Below, one piece after another: positions 22,204 through 33,311 of a stretch of 64,000 nt of DNA. The first letter of the stretch is position 1. Each line of letters starts with the position of its first letter. Under the pieces are notes generated by a model. It worked only from the letters and a program-made list of their open reading frames with translations. It had not been told where the DNA came from and did no database searches. This DNA comes from Chalara sp. BL73 (taxonomy: Eukaryota; Ascomycota; Leotiomycetes; Helotiales): contig CAKJVC010000191.1 in assembly GCA_918026815.1 (NCBI GenBank), positions 186,001-250,000 on the forward strand, given 5' to 3'. The position numbers and the translations under genes were made by a program.

Positions 22204-22960
22204 CTTGATTTTGTTGTTTTGGGCTTTCTAATGTGAACGAAGAATATCCAAATAAATCATAGATATTGAAGAGATTTTCGAGGAGAACGTAATACCTCAA
22301 ATGCCCCAAAAGCGCTGCGTCACGACCTGCCAGGACGGAACGACCGGGGAGTTTACGCGGTTGAAATAGTGCTTAATGGGGCCTGGGATTGTTAGATCTG
22401 CAAGCAAGAACACGTTTATTTGAATTAACCTTTGCCACTGATACCTCAGAAATTAAGGTGGGTTTTGAGATAGACCCAAGCATCTACAAGTTTTGAATGG
22501 AGGTTCATGTTGGATGACGTCGTCACAAAAAGCTCCCGATCTAGATTTTTTTTTCATCTATTTTCCGATCTTCTTAATATCTATATTTTATGGGGTTATG
22601 GGATTAAAGTAAACTCTGATAGATTCTTCGAATTAGTCAGACCTTTAATATCTCAAATATATGGCTTGTAGAATCTACAATCATCGTGGAAGTGGCATGT
22701 TTTCCTCCCCCTGAACGTCACACCACTAGTCCCTCCTCAATGTAGGTTCTAGCCAATAGATAAGCTCAATTGATCGGCTGTGATAATGGGTGATCAACAC
22801 GTCATGTTTATGGAGGGGCAGTTAACTAAGTATATCATTCTACCAGAAACATCTTTTTTATCTTCAAAAAATACCCAGCCCTCCGCCAATTCGTATTCTA
22901 AATCCTTTTCATTCTCTCCAACTGTACTTTAGCAGAAACCCTGATGCAAACAGCAGAGCA
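22204..22960. promoter_or_regulatory. Shared divergent promoter of phosphoketolase and acetate kinase
   Basis: This 757-bp region lies between two divergent start codons and must hold both promoters. A CRE-like element TGACGTCGTCA lies at 22515-22525 (overlapping TGACGTC and GTCA half-sites for bZIP factors). A CCGGGG match to the CreA consensus SYGGRG lies at 22344-22349. Both are consensus matches only. Pyrimidine-rich DNA at about 22895-22925 precedes the acetate kinase ATG. Confidence 0.6.
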
Positions 22961-24328
22961 ATGTCTAAAACTATCCTTTCCATAAACGCCGGCTCATCGT
23001 CTGTGAAGCTCTCTCTATACCGCACCTCGAAAGATGATCCAACTCCTAAAGCTTTGGCAGATATCCAGATCTCTGGCTTGACTTCCCCTCCGCCACTTCT
23101 CACGTATAAGCGTGGAGAGCAGTCCGTACCCAAGAACAAAAAGTTGAAGGGAGACAATATCAAGAACCAGAAAGATGCTTTCAGCTATATGCTTGACGAG
23201 CTAGTAAACGATGCCGAACTCAAGGAAGTTTCAAAACAAGAAGATATCAGCGTGACATGCCACAGAGTTGTAGGTTCTTCTGCTTAAACCCCAACACTTT
23301 TCAAACATCATATTCTTTTACAAATACGAGCATCAGACCAACAAATCCATAAACAGGTCCATGGTGGTGACTTCGACCACCCCAAAATCCTAAACGAAGA
23401 TACATATCACCGCATAGAAGCGCTCACAGACCTCGCTCCCTTACACAACGCCTCAGCCCTTGAAATCATAAAATTCTGCATCGGCGCCCTCCCCTCCGCC
23501 CTCAACATCGCAGTTTTCGATTCGCAATTCCACCAGACGATCCCAGAGCACATCCGCACCTACCCCATCTCCCCGTCGATCGCGAGGTCCAACAAGCTGC
23601 GAAAGTACGGGTTCCACGGCATCTCGTACTCGTTCATCACCCGCTCCGTCGCGGCGTACCTCCGAAAGCCGGCGGAGCAAACGAGCTTGATCCTGCTGCA
23701 CCTGGGGAGCGGGGCGAGCGCGTGCGCGGTGAAGGAGGGAAAGAGCCTGAACACGTCCATGGGCCTGACTCCCCTGTCGGGCTTGCCCGGTGCGACCAGG
23801 AGCGGAAACGTGGATCCCTCGCTCGTCTTCCACTATGCCGCCAATGTTGGCAAGCTATCGCCTGCTAGCACGGGTGATCTACATATCTCGCGCGCAGAGG
23901 AGATTCTTAATAAAGAAGCGGGCTGGAAAGCGCTTACGGGTACGACAGATTTTGGGGCTATAGCTGCGGCGGTGGAGAATGGAGGGTATGGGGAGGAGGA
24001 TGAGAGGAAGAGGTTGGCGTTTAATATTTTTGTAGAGAGGGTTTGCGGGTTTGTTGGTAATTATTATGTGGGTCTGGGAGGGAAGGTCGATGCACTTGTT
24101 TTTGCGGGTGGAATTGGGGATAAAAGTGCGTTGTTGAGGCAGAGAGTTGCGGATCAGGTTCAGTGTTTGGGGTTTGGCGTTGATTTGGAGAGCAATAAGA
24201 AGAAGGAGAAAGGGGTGGTGTGGGATATTGGGATAAAGGTGGCGAGACATAGGACCTTGGTCTGTGAGACGGACGAGCAGTTCGAGATGGCGAGGATATG
24301 TGTTGAGGAGAAGGAGTTTGTTGAATGA
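22961..24328 (+). CDS. Acetate kinase
   Basis: Two exons (22961-23269 and 23357-24328) encode 426 residues; the 87-bp intron starts GTAGGT and joins the conserved CHRVVHGG in phase 0. It interconverts acetyl-P + ADP and acetate + ATP. ASKHA-fold signatures include SINAGSSSVKLSLY at residues 6-19, HNASALEII, YGFHGISYSFITR, LLHLGSGASACAV, TSMGLTPLSGLPGATRSGNVDPS and the adenosine-motif region LVFAGGIGDKSALLR. The last shows GDKS where bacterial enzymes usually have GENS. It pairs divergently with phosphoketolase, completing a route from pentose phosphate to acetate and ATP. The 5' part of exon 2 (about 23440-23850) is clearly more GC-rich than the rest of the gene, so long spurious frames occur there. 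Confidence 0.95.
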
Positions 24329-24685
24329 TAAATCACTACATGAAAGGAGCTGCGTAGCATATGCCGAATCCATAATCTTAATATTACTGAGCAAATACAA
24401 CCCAACAGGGCTGTTTTTGCAGTCTAGTATATCCTGTTGCATAGCGATGTAGACATCTTCAGTTTTCCAGAACCCCTTGTTGTGCAAGGCCTCCAAGTCA
24501 AGCTAATTCTAGCGAATAGTAAATTTTTTTTTTTAAACGCTATAGTATGGTAAATGGCGTTATTCGTTATTATACTACAAAATATACATCCGCCGACGAC
24601 TTAATAGAAGTGCGGAGCGTCATGTTAAATACCATGCCAATCCATTCTTTCTCCAACCTTGATCAAATTTTACTTGGCCCAAATA
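24329..24685. other. Intergenic between convergent genes
   Basis: About 360 bp of AT-rich DNA with T and A runs (for example at 24523-24536), holding the 3' ends of the acetate kinase and modin-like genes. No gene is seen. Confidence 0.5.
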
Positions 24686-26537
24686 TCAAGCTATAAAAAC
24701 TGGCATTCGACTGCCTCTCAAATCGCTCGGCACAACCTTAACATCGGCCTGATGGAAATCATGCAGCAGCAGCCAGCATAACATCCTAAACACAAGTACC
24801 ACCCAAATCGTTTCCCTCTTCTCTTTTTCTTTACTATTTTCAGCATTCTCCTTGTCTATGCCATCTACTACTGCGGGTCTGATTTTGTCGAAGTAGTACG
24901 AGAAGAGTGTGTCTTCTTTATTGGCGTTGATAAGCGCAATCGTATTTAAGGGACTATTTGGATTATCGAGAACGGCTACGACATTCATGATATGGCTGAC
25001 GAGAACGGATAGGACATCCGATTGTGGCAGGGAGAGAAGGTAGGCCGTGCAGTGGTCTGCGGCATCGTGGATGGCTTCACGGCATTCGATTGAGATATTT
25101 GCTTCATCTGTGCAGTTTAACTTGGCGATTTCGCGCCAGAGGTCCGAGATCTGGCATATTTCATGGGACAGGTTGTAGGCCTTGTTAAGAATGAGGGTTT
25201 GCACGTGCTCATGAAAAATCTCCATAAGGACTGTAATTTTCCAGGACGCTTTGCGACCAATCTTCTTACGCCAGTGGTCACTGTTGTGGATGTTAAGTCA
25301 GTCGACAATTAGCAAATGATAAGAGTCAAACTTCAAACACGAATACCTGGTCTAAGCCCAGAACGCCGTTCAAGAAATACTTTGACCATTGATCTCGATT
25401 GTTACTTACCTGGTTGGATTTGGGACCATTCGGAAACTGCTGCCTCGAAGCCGGATCACCTGGCCAAGCATACCAATGATCTCAAAAGAAACTATGGCAC
25501 TTATTAGATTCGATATATGTATGAAAGTCGAATTTCAACACCTTACCAGAAAATATATGCTTGTGATCTCGCGAAAACTTCTTCAGAGTATCTGCCGAAC
25601 AGCCTAGGCCTTCGAGTGTCTCCTCGACTTCCTCATTTGTTCCAAATATCAATTCTAAACTTTGAGCCTCTTTCTCACGCTCCAGGTACTGCTCATCATT
25701 AAAAATATTTGGAACAGTTCCAAAAGCTAATTCCTTAATACGCTCATCTGGAATTATTCTGTTATCTTGAAACGTAGATTTTCCTGTCGTAGCAAACACA
25801 GCCATAACCCCAAGCCCATGGACTATAGTAGAAGTTAAGATGAACCCATTGCCTTCAGCTCGCAGATTCCAGATAACCTGATCGAAAACCTTCCAGTGCA
25901 TGCCGAGCATCGACATGATCTCCACCATATGGCACATTGTAGAAGTTGCATACGGTTTGGTGATAGACCCAGGTATGAAATCCCAAGAACGAGTCTTGCT
26001 TTGCAGGGCAACCGCGAGGCCATAAATAGGGGGCTTCACCAGGAAGGTTTTTGGCGTGGCCAGACGGATCTTTTCATCCCAGGCCCTCGATTCGAACTCC
26101 TCGCGCTGAAGAGCAGAGAGGAGATTTACCCAAGATGCCTTTTCATCATCTGCAGTGTGTACCCGCGCATATGTCTGCTCATCTTGCTTCGTTTGATCAT
26201 GGGGCGGAAGAACTTTTGCTTTGATATAGGACTCAGCAGTCCCAGTGAGATAATGTATTTCTCTCCCAGGAATTGGGCCCCGTTTATTCGTCGGAGGAGC
26301 CATGAACAGCACAGGCGTTTCGAATATAACCTCAACTCGAAACTCTCGTAATCGCAGCCTCCTATGTGTTCCCTTCGCCCACTGACCCATTACTGATTCT
26401 GCACATCTCCGGTGCCCATCTGCCGTCGAAAAATATTGCTGTAAGATCTGCAGGATTGTCGTAACGAGAGCTACTAGTGATATTATGAGAGCTACCAGTC
26501 CGAATACATTTTGACTGAGCTCGTCGAAGCCGCTCAT
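24686..26537 (-). CDS. Modin-like fungal protein with N-terminal membrane segment
   Basis: Three exons (26537-25547, 25491-25410, 25280-24686) encode 555 residues; introns are 55 and 129 bp, phases 1 and 2, both GT-AG. The N-terminus has one hydrophobic segment at about residues 10-33 (VFGLVALIISLVALVTTILQIL). It is followed by YFSTADGHRRCAESVMGQWAKGTHRRLRLREFRVEVIFETPV, a conserved opening of a fungal family often labelled modin in databases. The rest is mixed helical with no catalytic motif that I recognise; a second hydrophobic patch lies near the C-terminus (IWVVLVFRMLCWLLLH). The biochemical role is not known to me. The modin label is from memory of family resemblance and should be treated as provisional, although the gene itself looks intact. 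Confidence 0.75.
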
Positions 26538-29461
26538 CGCGAGGCTGCTATGTTAGCAACCTATTGAAGTAGGAAAGGCCTCAAGAATATGGCAGAACAT
26601 ATGCATTGATGCTCAGATCTCAATAACGGAATTGAGGCAAAGGCAGATAAGAATGGGATGGCAAACTGTGACTAAACAACTATTGAAATATTTTGGAAGA
26701 TCGCATCTCAGCCGCCAGCCAAGACACGGGCTCCAATACCGCTGAGCCACGGTGAATGTGCAGCACCAGACCACCAGAACACTCTACAACCTGGCGAGTT
26801 GCGTTTCGCATACACGTAGACGTGGCCACCACGACCATTGTGAGGTCGAGGCGTAGCCCTTTATGTTAGAAAATGGTAAAGTAAGTTGAAGCTGACGAAT
26901 GTCGATTTGGTGATGGATGTTCCCTTAGCGCCCACTTTTGCCTGAAGTGGCCTAGGGCTAGATTCCTTCCATATGATATCTTTCCGATGAGATTTCAATA
27001 GCACTGGCTATGCTTCTTTAAATTTTGCCCTGTTCGCATATAACACAGGATACAATAGCCATTAGATTACGGTAAGCAAACGGCGTTTCACTACGTGTTG
27101 CCACAAGGCTGCATCACTGGCTATGGTGATAACCTCTACAGCCTCGTAGATCATTAGTTTTAGTACGTATCGTGGGGATAAGTTCCGACAATTGGCATTG
27201 CATTGCAAACTTTGTGTTTCATATCATGTTCTAGTTCTACATATTGGGTTCTAATTGATCAAGATGAGTATGGTCGACTTATAACAATCCCAAGAAAATT
27301 GTGTTCATGTGGTGGCGGTTACAAGTGTTTCTTACATATATTAAACGTTTCACTGCTGAAGCAGTGAAGCGATCTAAGTCGCATAATCATCCAGATTTAG
27401 AGCAGAGAGTCATGCTAGAGCCAATCCTATTTAAAATGCTGCATTAATCAATCCTAACGGCTCCCAAAAACCGTGGTCGTGGCGATGGCACTACCCAACC
27501 TCTGACGAGTGTTGAGCTCAAAAAACTCCTAAGGATTATACTATGCAATCACCATTTAACACCGTATCCTCGCCTCATTTTACTTATCATTTCCCTTCTG
27601 CACAAGATAGTTATGCTCGAATATAGCAACTGTAAGACTAAGGACAGCCCAGCGCAAGTATAACCAGCAGAAGGTGGAAGTGAGCTAAGGACAACAATTT
27701 GATTGATATGACGACGAATATGACATGAACCGACCAAAACCGTAACGGTTTAATCATGGGTATTAGTATATAGGTTCGTTCCAAGGGTCAAATTTGTGAA
27801 CATCATCATGTTTACAGGTGAATATTACACAAGGATGAATTCAAGGTACAGCCAGGGCCACATCCAATACTTGATGTTTGGTCCTATAGCATGATGTCGG
27901 TGGGTCTCTAGTCTAAGAGTTTGCTGCCAACAGGGGCGAGCTGGTGGTTGAATCTTGGAAAGCAAGTTTTGATACAAAGTGGGTAGAGTAGACTATCCAA
28001 GAGACCTACTTTGCCTGTCGAGGGGTTCTAAGGTGTGGCTCGTTCATACTCACCATTTTGATATACTTTGAATTTATAGGAAGCAGATGCAAGGCATTAT
28101 TCCTGGCTTGACATGAGTTATATCAGTATTCCAGCATAAGGAGTCGTCCCAACACTCCATCTAAAGAATCCTGTTCCTTGGGTTTCGTCTATATATGCGG
28201 GATGGCACGTGATCATGTTAATTGGCCACCAAATGACATCACAGGCACATCAACCCAGTTGAACAAAAGCCGTTCGAGGTTTGATCAAGATGTGTATACT
28301 TTTTGTAATCCCGTAAGGCTGCCTCTGGGGCTGCATGGTAAGAATTAGCAAATGATATGTGTGCTGTATTTGGTAATACTGATTCGGGGTCTTGTGGTGG
28401 AAGGGCGATGCTGGCTGAGCTTGCAGCGTTTCGAGGCGCAGTCAGCAGAAGACCTTGTCCACGAGTTGTGAAAGTGGCTGTTCTCTCACGTCAAGGGTCT
28501 GCCACAGCTCGGATTTGAACGGACAGAGATACAAGCATTTGGCTAGTTGCCGCTTCTTGAACCCCTTGGTTGTGGACATCAGGCACCGGCCGATGTCTGC
28601 TTGGGCCGTATCAGGTTGAGTATTTTCTCTGAGCCCAAAGCCATGGATTTCGATGTCGCAAGGTAATAATTAACTTTGTAGAAGGATATCAAAGTGCGTA
28701 CTGTAAGAAGAGTAAGCCCTGGGTATTTTGGAACATGTCATAAGAGGAGCCATCCCATCCTCAAGGACGACCAAGATCCTGAGTAGGAGGGCCATTGGAG
28801 TCACAGGTGACACTTCCGGCCTGTCAAACCTCTCATAGTTATTCCACTTCTCTGGTGATACTAAACCATGCCATGCACACTGATTCTGATGAGCCTTCCC
28901 CCCAACGATTCAGGACTTCAGCTTGCCCAGTATTCTGACCGAAAGCCGTCCCCTTCATTGGGTATCAAGCAGGCCTGCTATTGCAGATTTATCACTCCAC
29001 CACGCCAAACACCAATCACACCCATATAAGTGAGTATATACTGGGTCGAGAGGCATTAAATCAACGAAATCCTGGAGAGTGTGATGCGCGGTAATGCCGT
29101 TGGTGGTTCCTTTCGACTTCCGTGAATGATCGATCCCCAGCCACTCTCACCGTAAAACCACTTCGCTTCCTCAACTTCATCCCTCTTCCGTCATCATCAG
29201 CCCCATCCAACTTCAAATACACTCATCTTCGTTTTCGCAGCCAACTTTTGATCTTGATTCTTCTTTCTGCGTTCGACCATAACGAGAAACGACGGACGGC
29301 TACCTAGATTGACAACCTACGACTTACGATCATAGAAATAAAGCGACAATTTATAATTTACACAGCTTGATCAGCACCTTGATTATTCGGCGAGTCTGCG
29401 ACACCCCGCTATAGTAGAAGAGAAACCCCCTCCCCTCCCCCCATTCACTCGACCGCCAACA
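26538..29461. other. Long gene-free stretch (2.9 kb)
   Basis: No supported gene occurs on either strand. A short plus-strand fragment near 27465-27540 (reading APKNRGRGDGTTQPL) and a minus-strand frame at 27549-27737 look coding-like but have no family match. The last 300 bp (29140-29460) are C/T-rich, as in fungal promoters and 5' leaders of highly expressed genes. A long 5' UTR, a non-coding transcript or decayed genes are possible. Confidence 0.45.
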
Positions 29462-31726
29462 ATGTCAACATACGATTACGACGACGGACCACGTCGACAC
29501 AGATCTCACCATCATCACCATGATCGAAGAGATGATCGCGATGACAGAGAACCACGATATATCGAGACACAAGAAACATACGTGAGATCAGGCCCGAAGT
29601 CTGCCCCACCTGTCGAAGCACCTCAGCCTCCCTATGCATCTACCAGGACAGAAATCATCCGCCGACCAGCACGCGAGGATAGCGACCTTTCCATTGAAGA
29701 GGTCCGACGGGATTTTCCGCCACCAGGTGCCTACGACGACCGAAGTTTATCTCGACGAGATCGGTACGGCCCGCCAGCTCGTGCTCGATCAGCCGAACGC
29801 TCTGAATATGCATATTATGGTGGCGACCCAAGACGATCATATAACGACTTCGATGACCGTCACAGTCGCAAAAGCTCTACTTACTTAGAAACTGAAGTAC
29901 CATCCCGTCGCCGATCTCTGTCGCGAAACCAGAAAATCATTGCAGCGGTAGGAGGGGCAGCATTGGCTGTCGGGGGCAAGGAATTATGGGATCGCAAAAA
30001 AGCGGATGGACGACCAGTTTCTCGCAATGCACTCACCACGGCTGCCGTTGGAGCTGCGGGTGCATTCGCCGGCTACGAAGCAACTGAAGTCTATTCTAAG
30101 ATTCAAGAGAAGAAAGAGGGCAAAGAGAAGAAACAGACATATATTGCGCACAGAGGTCGAGATGGCGAGGTAGCGGAATACTATGAAGAGGAGGAAGGGC
30201 CAAAGAAGAGCAGACGCAAGTCCATTATAGAAGGTGCCATGGGACTCGCCGGACTTGGTGCTGCAGCAAAGGCCGTTGGTGGAGGAGACAAGAGCCGTGA
30301 TCGTAGCCCAGACAGCCACAAGTCAGGAAGAAGTAGATCCCACCATGGAGGTCGGGACCGATCACCAGAAGGTCCTGCCAAATTCCAACAAGCCGCCAAG
30401 GCTGCTCTTTTAGCGGGTGCCACTGAGGCATTCCGTGTCAGAAAGGAGCCTGGAGGCTGGGGAGGTGCGAAAGGCAAGCGCATTCTTACAGCAGCAATTG
30501 GAGCTGGAGGTATCGATGCCGCAGCAGACCGGGACCCTGAGCACAAGAGCAAACGCCACATCCTCGAAGCTGTAGTTGGAGGTCTAGCCGGCAATCGGTT
30601 GATCAATGGTTCGAGAAATAACGTTGCGGAAGATGACCGCAGATCCCGTTCTCGATCAAGAGCCCGAGCCCGATCAAAGTCTCGAGGAGGAGATGGCGGA
30701 GGACTTGGTAGCGGAGCCGGACTTGCAGCGTTAGCGACTGCAGGAATTGGTGCATTAGCGGGAAAGAAAATTTATGACCGCTCCCAATCCAAAGACCCTC
30801 ACGGCCGCAGAGGAAGCCCAGATTCATATGACAGTCGCAGTCCATCTCCCAGACGTGACAAGCACAAGAGAAGCAAGAGTGTCTCGGACAGGGCCAGAAC
30901 TGCGCTCGCCTCACTCGGCATTGGTTCGGCAGCGGCAGATGACGATCGACGACGCGGAGATACCAGAGAGATTGAAGAGACCGTCGTTCATACCCGACGT
31001 CGAAGAAGTCCGCGCGGCTACTCTTCAGACGAGGACGATCGACCGCGCCACAGCAAGGGACGAGGTGATGTTTATGGAGATCCAAGATATGCAGACTCGC
31101 GTTCTAGCTATGGGGATGCACGAAGCAAAGATGGAAGAAGGAACCGACGAATTGCGGAAGGCAAGCAATCGGATAGTTCATCGGATTTGGGATCATCAAC
31201 GGATGATGAGAAGAAGGTTAAAAAGGCGAAAGGTAAGCAACTTATTACAGCTGGCTTGGCTACTGTTGCGACGATTCATGCGGCGCACAATATTTATCAG
31301 AGCATGGAGAAGCGAGAGGCGCGCCACAAAGCGGTAGCGGAGGGAGAGATGAGTCCAGAGGAGGCACGAAAGCTCAAGGCGAAGGCAACCTTACAAGACG
31401 CAGCGTCAGTTGGCATTGCTGCTCTTGGTATCAAGGGAGCAATCTCAGAGATCAAGGAGGCGAACGAGCTACGGGGAAAGGTTGCTGAACTTCGCGAGGA
31501 GAAGGAGAGGCGGCACCAAAGACGATTGGAGCGTCAGTCGGTATCCAATTCCCCTTCTGCAAGATATAGCGATGGAGAGCGCAGACGGAGGGACAACTAC
31601 GACCCTTCAAATAGCCCACATTCCCCGGCGGGTTCTCGTTATGACTATGCCCCGCGGTATCAAGACGCGAATCCATATTCTGCTGGTTCTCTTCCTCCTC
31701 CACCTGTCGGTTATGATAGGCGTTGA
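29462..31726 (+). CDS. DUF3824-type Arg/Ser/Gly-rich protein
   Basis: One long exon encodes 754 residues from the ATG at 29462 (caacaATGtc context). The N-terminus is His/Asp/Arg-rich (HRSHHHHHDRRDDRDDRE), then charged and disordered. Short Gly/Ala-rich hydrophobic segments are interspersed: KIIAAVGGAALAVGGKELWD near 155, LTTAAVGAAGAFAGYEATEVY near 188, GLAGLGAAAKAVGGG near 260, RHILEAVVGGLAGN near 365, and LAALATAGIGALAGKKIYDR near 425. Each is followed by Lys/Arg and RS-type runs (RSRSRSRARARSKSR). This alternation is the hallmark of the fungal DUF3824 family. The Gly/Ala segments resemble glycine-zipper helices, which suggests membrane association, but no role is established. The C-terminus is Pro/Tyr-rich (PYSAGSLPPPPVGYDRR). 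Several antisense and +1 frames stay open because of the biased composition. Confidence 0.88.
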   Translation: MSTYDYDDGPRRHRSHHHHHDRRDDRDDREPRYIETQETYVRSGPKSAPPVEAPQPPYASTRTEIIRRPAREDSDLSIEEVRRDFPPPGAYDDRSLSRRDRYGPPARARSAERSEYAYYGGDPRRSYNDFDDRHSRKSSTYLETEVPSRRRSLSRNQKIIAAVGGAALAVGGKELWDRKKADGRPVSRNALTTAAVGAAGAFAGYEATEVYSKIQEKKEGKEKKQTYIAHRGRDGEVAEYYEEEEGPKKSRRKSIIEGAMGLAGLGAAAKAVGGGDKSRDRSPDSHKSGRSRSHHGGRDRSPEGPAKFQQAAKAALLAGATEAFRVRKEPGGWGGAKGKRILTAAIGAGGIDAAADRDPEHKSKRHILEAVVGGLAGNRLINGSRNNVAEDDRRSRSRSRARARSKSRGGDGGGLGSGAGLAALATAGIGALAGKKIYDRSQSKDPHGRRGSPDSYDSRSPSPRRDKHKRSKSVSDRARTALASLGIGSAAADDDRRRGDTREIEETVVHTRRRRSPRGYSSDEDDRPRHSKGRGDVYGDPRYADSRSSYGDARSKDGRRNRRIAEGKQSDSSSDLGSSTDDEKKVKKAKGKQLITAGLATVATIHAAHNIYQSMEKREARHKAVAEGEMSPEEARKLKAKATLQDAASVGIAALGIKGAISEIKEANELRGKVAELREEKERRHQRRLERQSVSNSPSARYSDGERRRRDNYDPSNSPHSPAGSRYDYAPRYQDANPYSAGSLPPPPVGYDRR

Positions 31727-33311
31727 GCGCTTCGCTGTATCACAAATACCCCAATTACGAAGTCACGATCCACGATATCATGAAGTTTATGAAATCGCAC
31801 GCCTCCTCCAGTCTCACCCTTCCATCGCCTCAAGCTATACGCCTTGAACTCTTTGCCTCCGCCCGGAAAAGAAAAGAAAAGATCTAGAAGAGAAGACATA
31901 GAAGCAGCCTTTCATGTTTGCTCCTCACATACGCTTTTCTTCATTTTGTTTTTCCTAGGCTGGGATATTTTCTTCAGGGCTTGTGGTTGGCCTGAAGCAC
32001 CATCTCTGGCCTCACCCATCTTGGTGGCTCTTCCTCTTCTCCTGCACATATACAAAATTATCTAGGTTTCTATCATGTTTTAGAGAGAATGATAACTGAT
32101 TTTATCACTTTTTTGTAGCTTCCCGTCATCATCGCGATCGCTAAGCGAGGCGCACTACCATATGTGAAACGCAATCCCACCAAGTCGGTCGCATCGCTCG
32201 CTCCATTCGGCAACTATGTAACCGCCCTACTCACCCTATTACGCGGCAACCGGCAACTCGCATATCCCACACCGACTTATGCGCACGATCCGCATTATAT
32301 AGCCCGCAAGATGCACGCTTACCACGCTGTTGGAGACAATTTGACTGGTTTGGGGGATCATTGTTACTAGTTTATTTTTAACCTCTCGGTCTGGCCGGGA
32401 TCGATTTTGGAGTGACGCGTTTGGAAACGGGAAATTGGATATAGGTTTGGATAGGAGGAGTTTACGATGATTTGACGACTTTCTTTTTTTTCCTGTTTTT
32501 TACTATTGGATTTATGTACGAGTTTTCACTTCACGACGGAATATGGACGATGAGCTTCCTTCTCTTTAGAATGCGAATTCAACGAATGTTTATGACTTGA
32601 CGAATCCGCCACTTCCCATTCCCAACGCTCACATTGTAAATGTTTCTCGTAAAAACGCTTGGTACGCGAGTACGATATCTAGAACCCCCCATTCCAATTT
32701 GGAGATCCATCGCCCTTCTTCTGTTTCTTTTTTTTTTTTTTTTGTTTCCATCCAGTGCCGCTTCTTCGCGCAACAGCCCCCTAGTACGAGGCATTTTTTA
32801 ATGCCCCCCCTAAGTTGACCAGCTGATTAGCGGTGAAAATTTTCCGAATGAATCCGGGTGAAGCCGTCAATGACTCTCCCTCTCTCTCCGGCTAGTACCC
32901 GGGAGAGCCGCCGATCAGAAAATGCTTATCCATGCGGCATGTCGTCATGGGCTGTCACGCGGGGCGGGTTTTTCTTTGGAAATAGCATGCCGATTGCCAT
33001 ATCCCGTATTGGCGCCATGGACAATATGAAACATGAGTATTGTATACATCGCTCAGATATCGGACGGTTTGAGGAATATGGAAGCGTGGGGGTGGGTTCT
33101 GTAGCGTGCAGTGTGAGAGTGAGTAGAAAGGTGACTTGCATTGATGAGTGGGTATCTTCTAATCTATCACGCCGAAAAACGCCTATGTACTTTCCCTTGC
33201 CACGCCAATGAAGAAAAACAAAGCATCGTCCCCAGATCCATGTATTGCCTCCAGTACGTGTTTAGGCTATCCGATATCAAACACAGCACATATGCATTCA
33301 CTAGTAATATC
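31727..33311. other. Intergenic between convergent genes
   Basis: About 1.6 kb between the stops of the DUF3824 gene and NPR3. A T-run at 32731-32745 and a C-run at 32803-32810 are seen. Short frames here lack similarity. Long 3' UTRs probably fill part of it. Confidence 0.5.

Noticed and set aside
23453..23833. Antisense frames inside acetate kinase
   Set aside because: Produced by the local GC-rich codons; the kinase motifs lie on the plus strand.
28500..28530. B-box-like string on the minus strand (GTTCAAATCC)
   Set aside because: No A box or stem arrangement of a tRNA around it.
29634..31337. Plus- and minus-strand frames overlapping the DUF3824 gene
   Set aside because: Composition shadows of an Arg/Ser/Gly-rich coding region.
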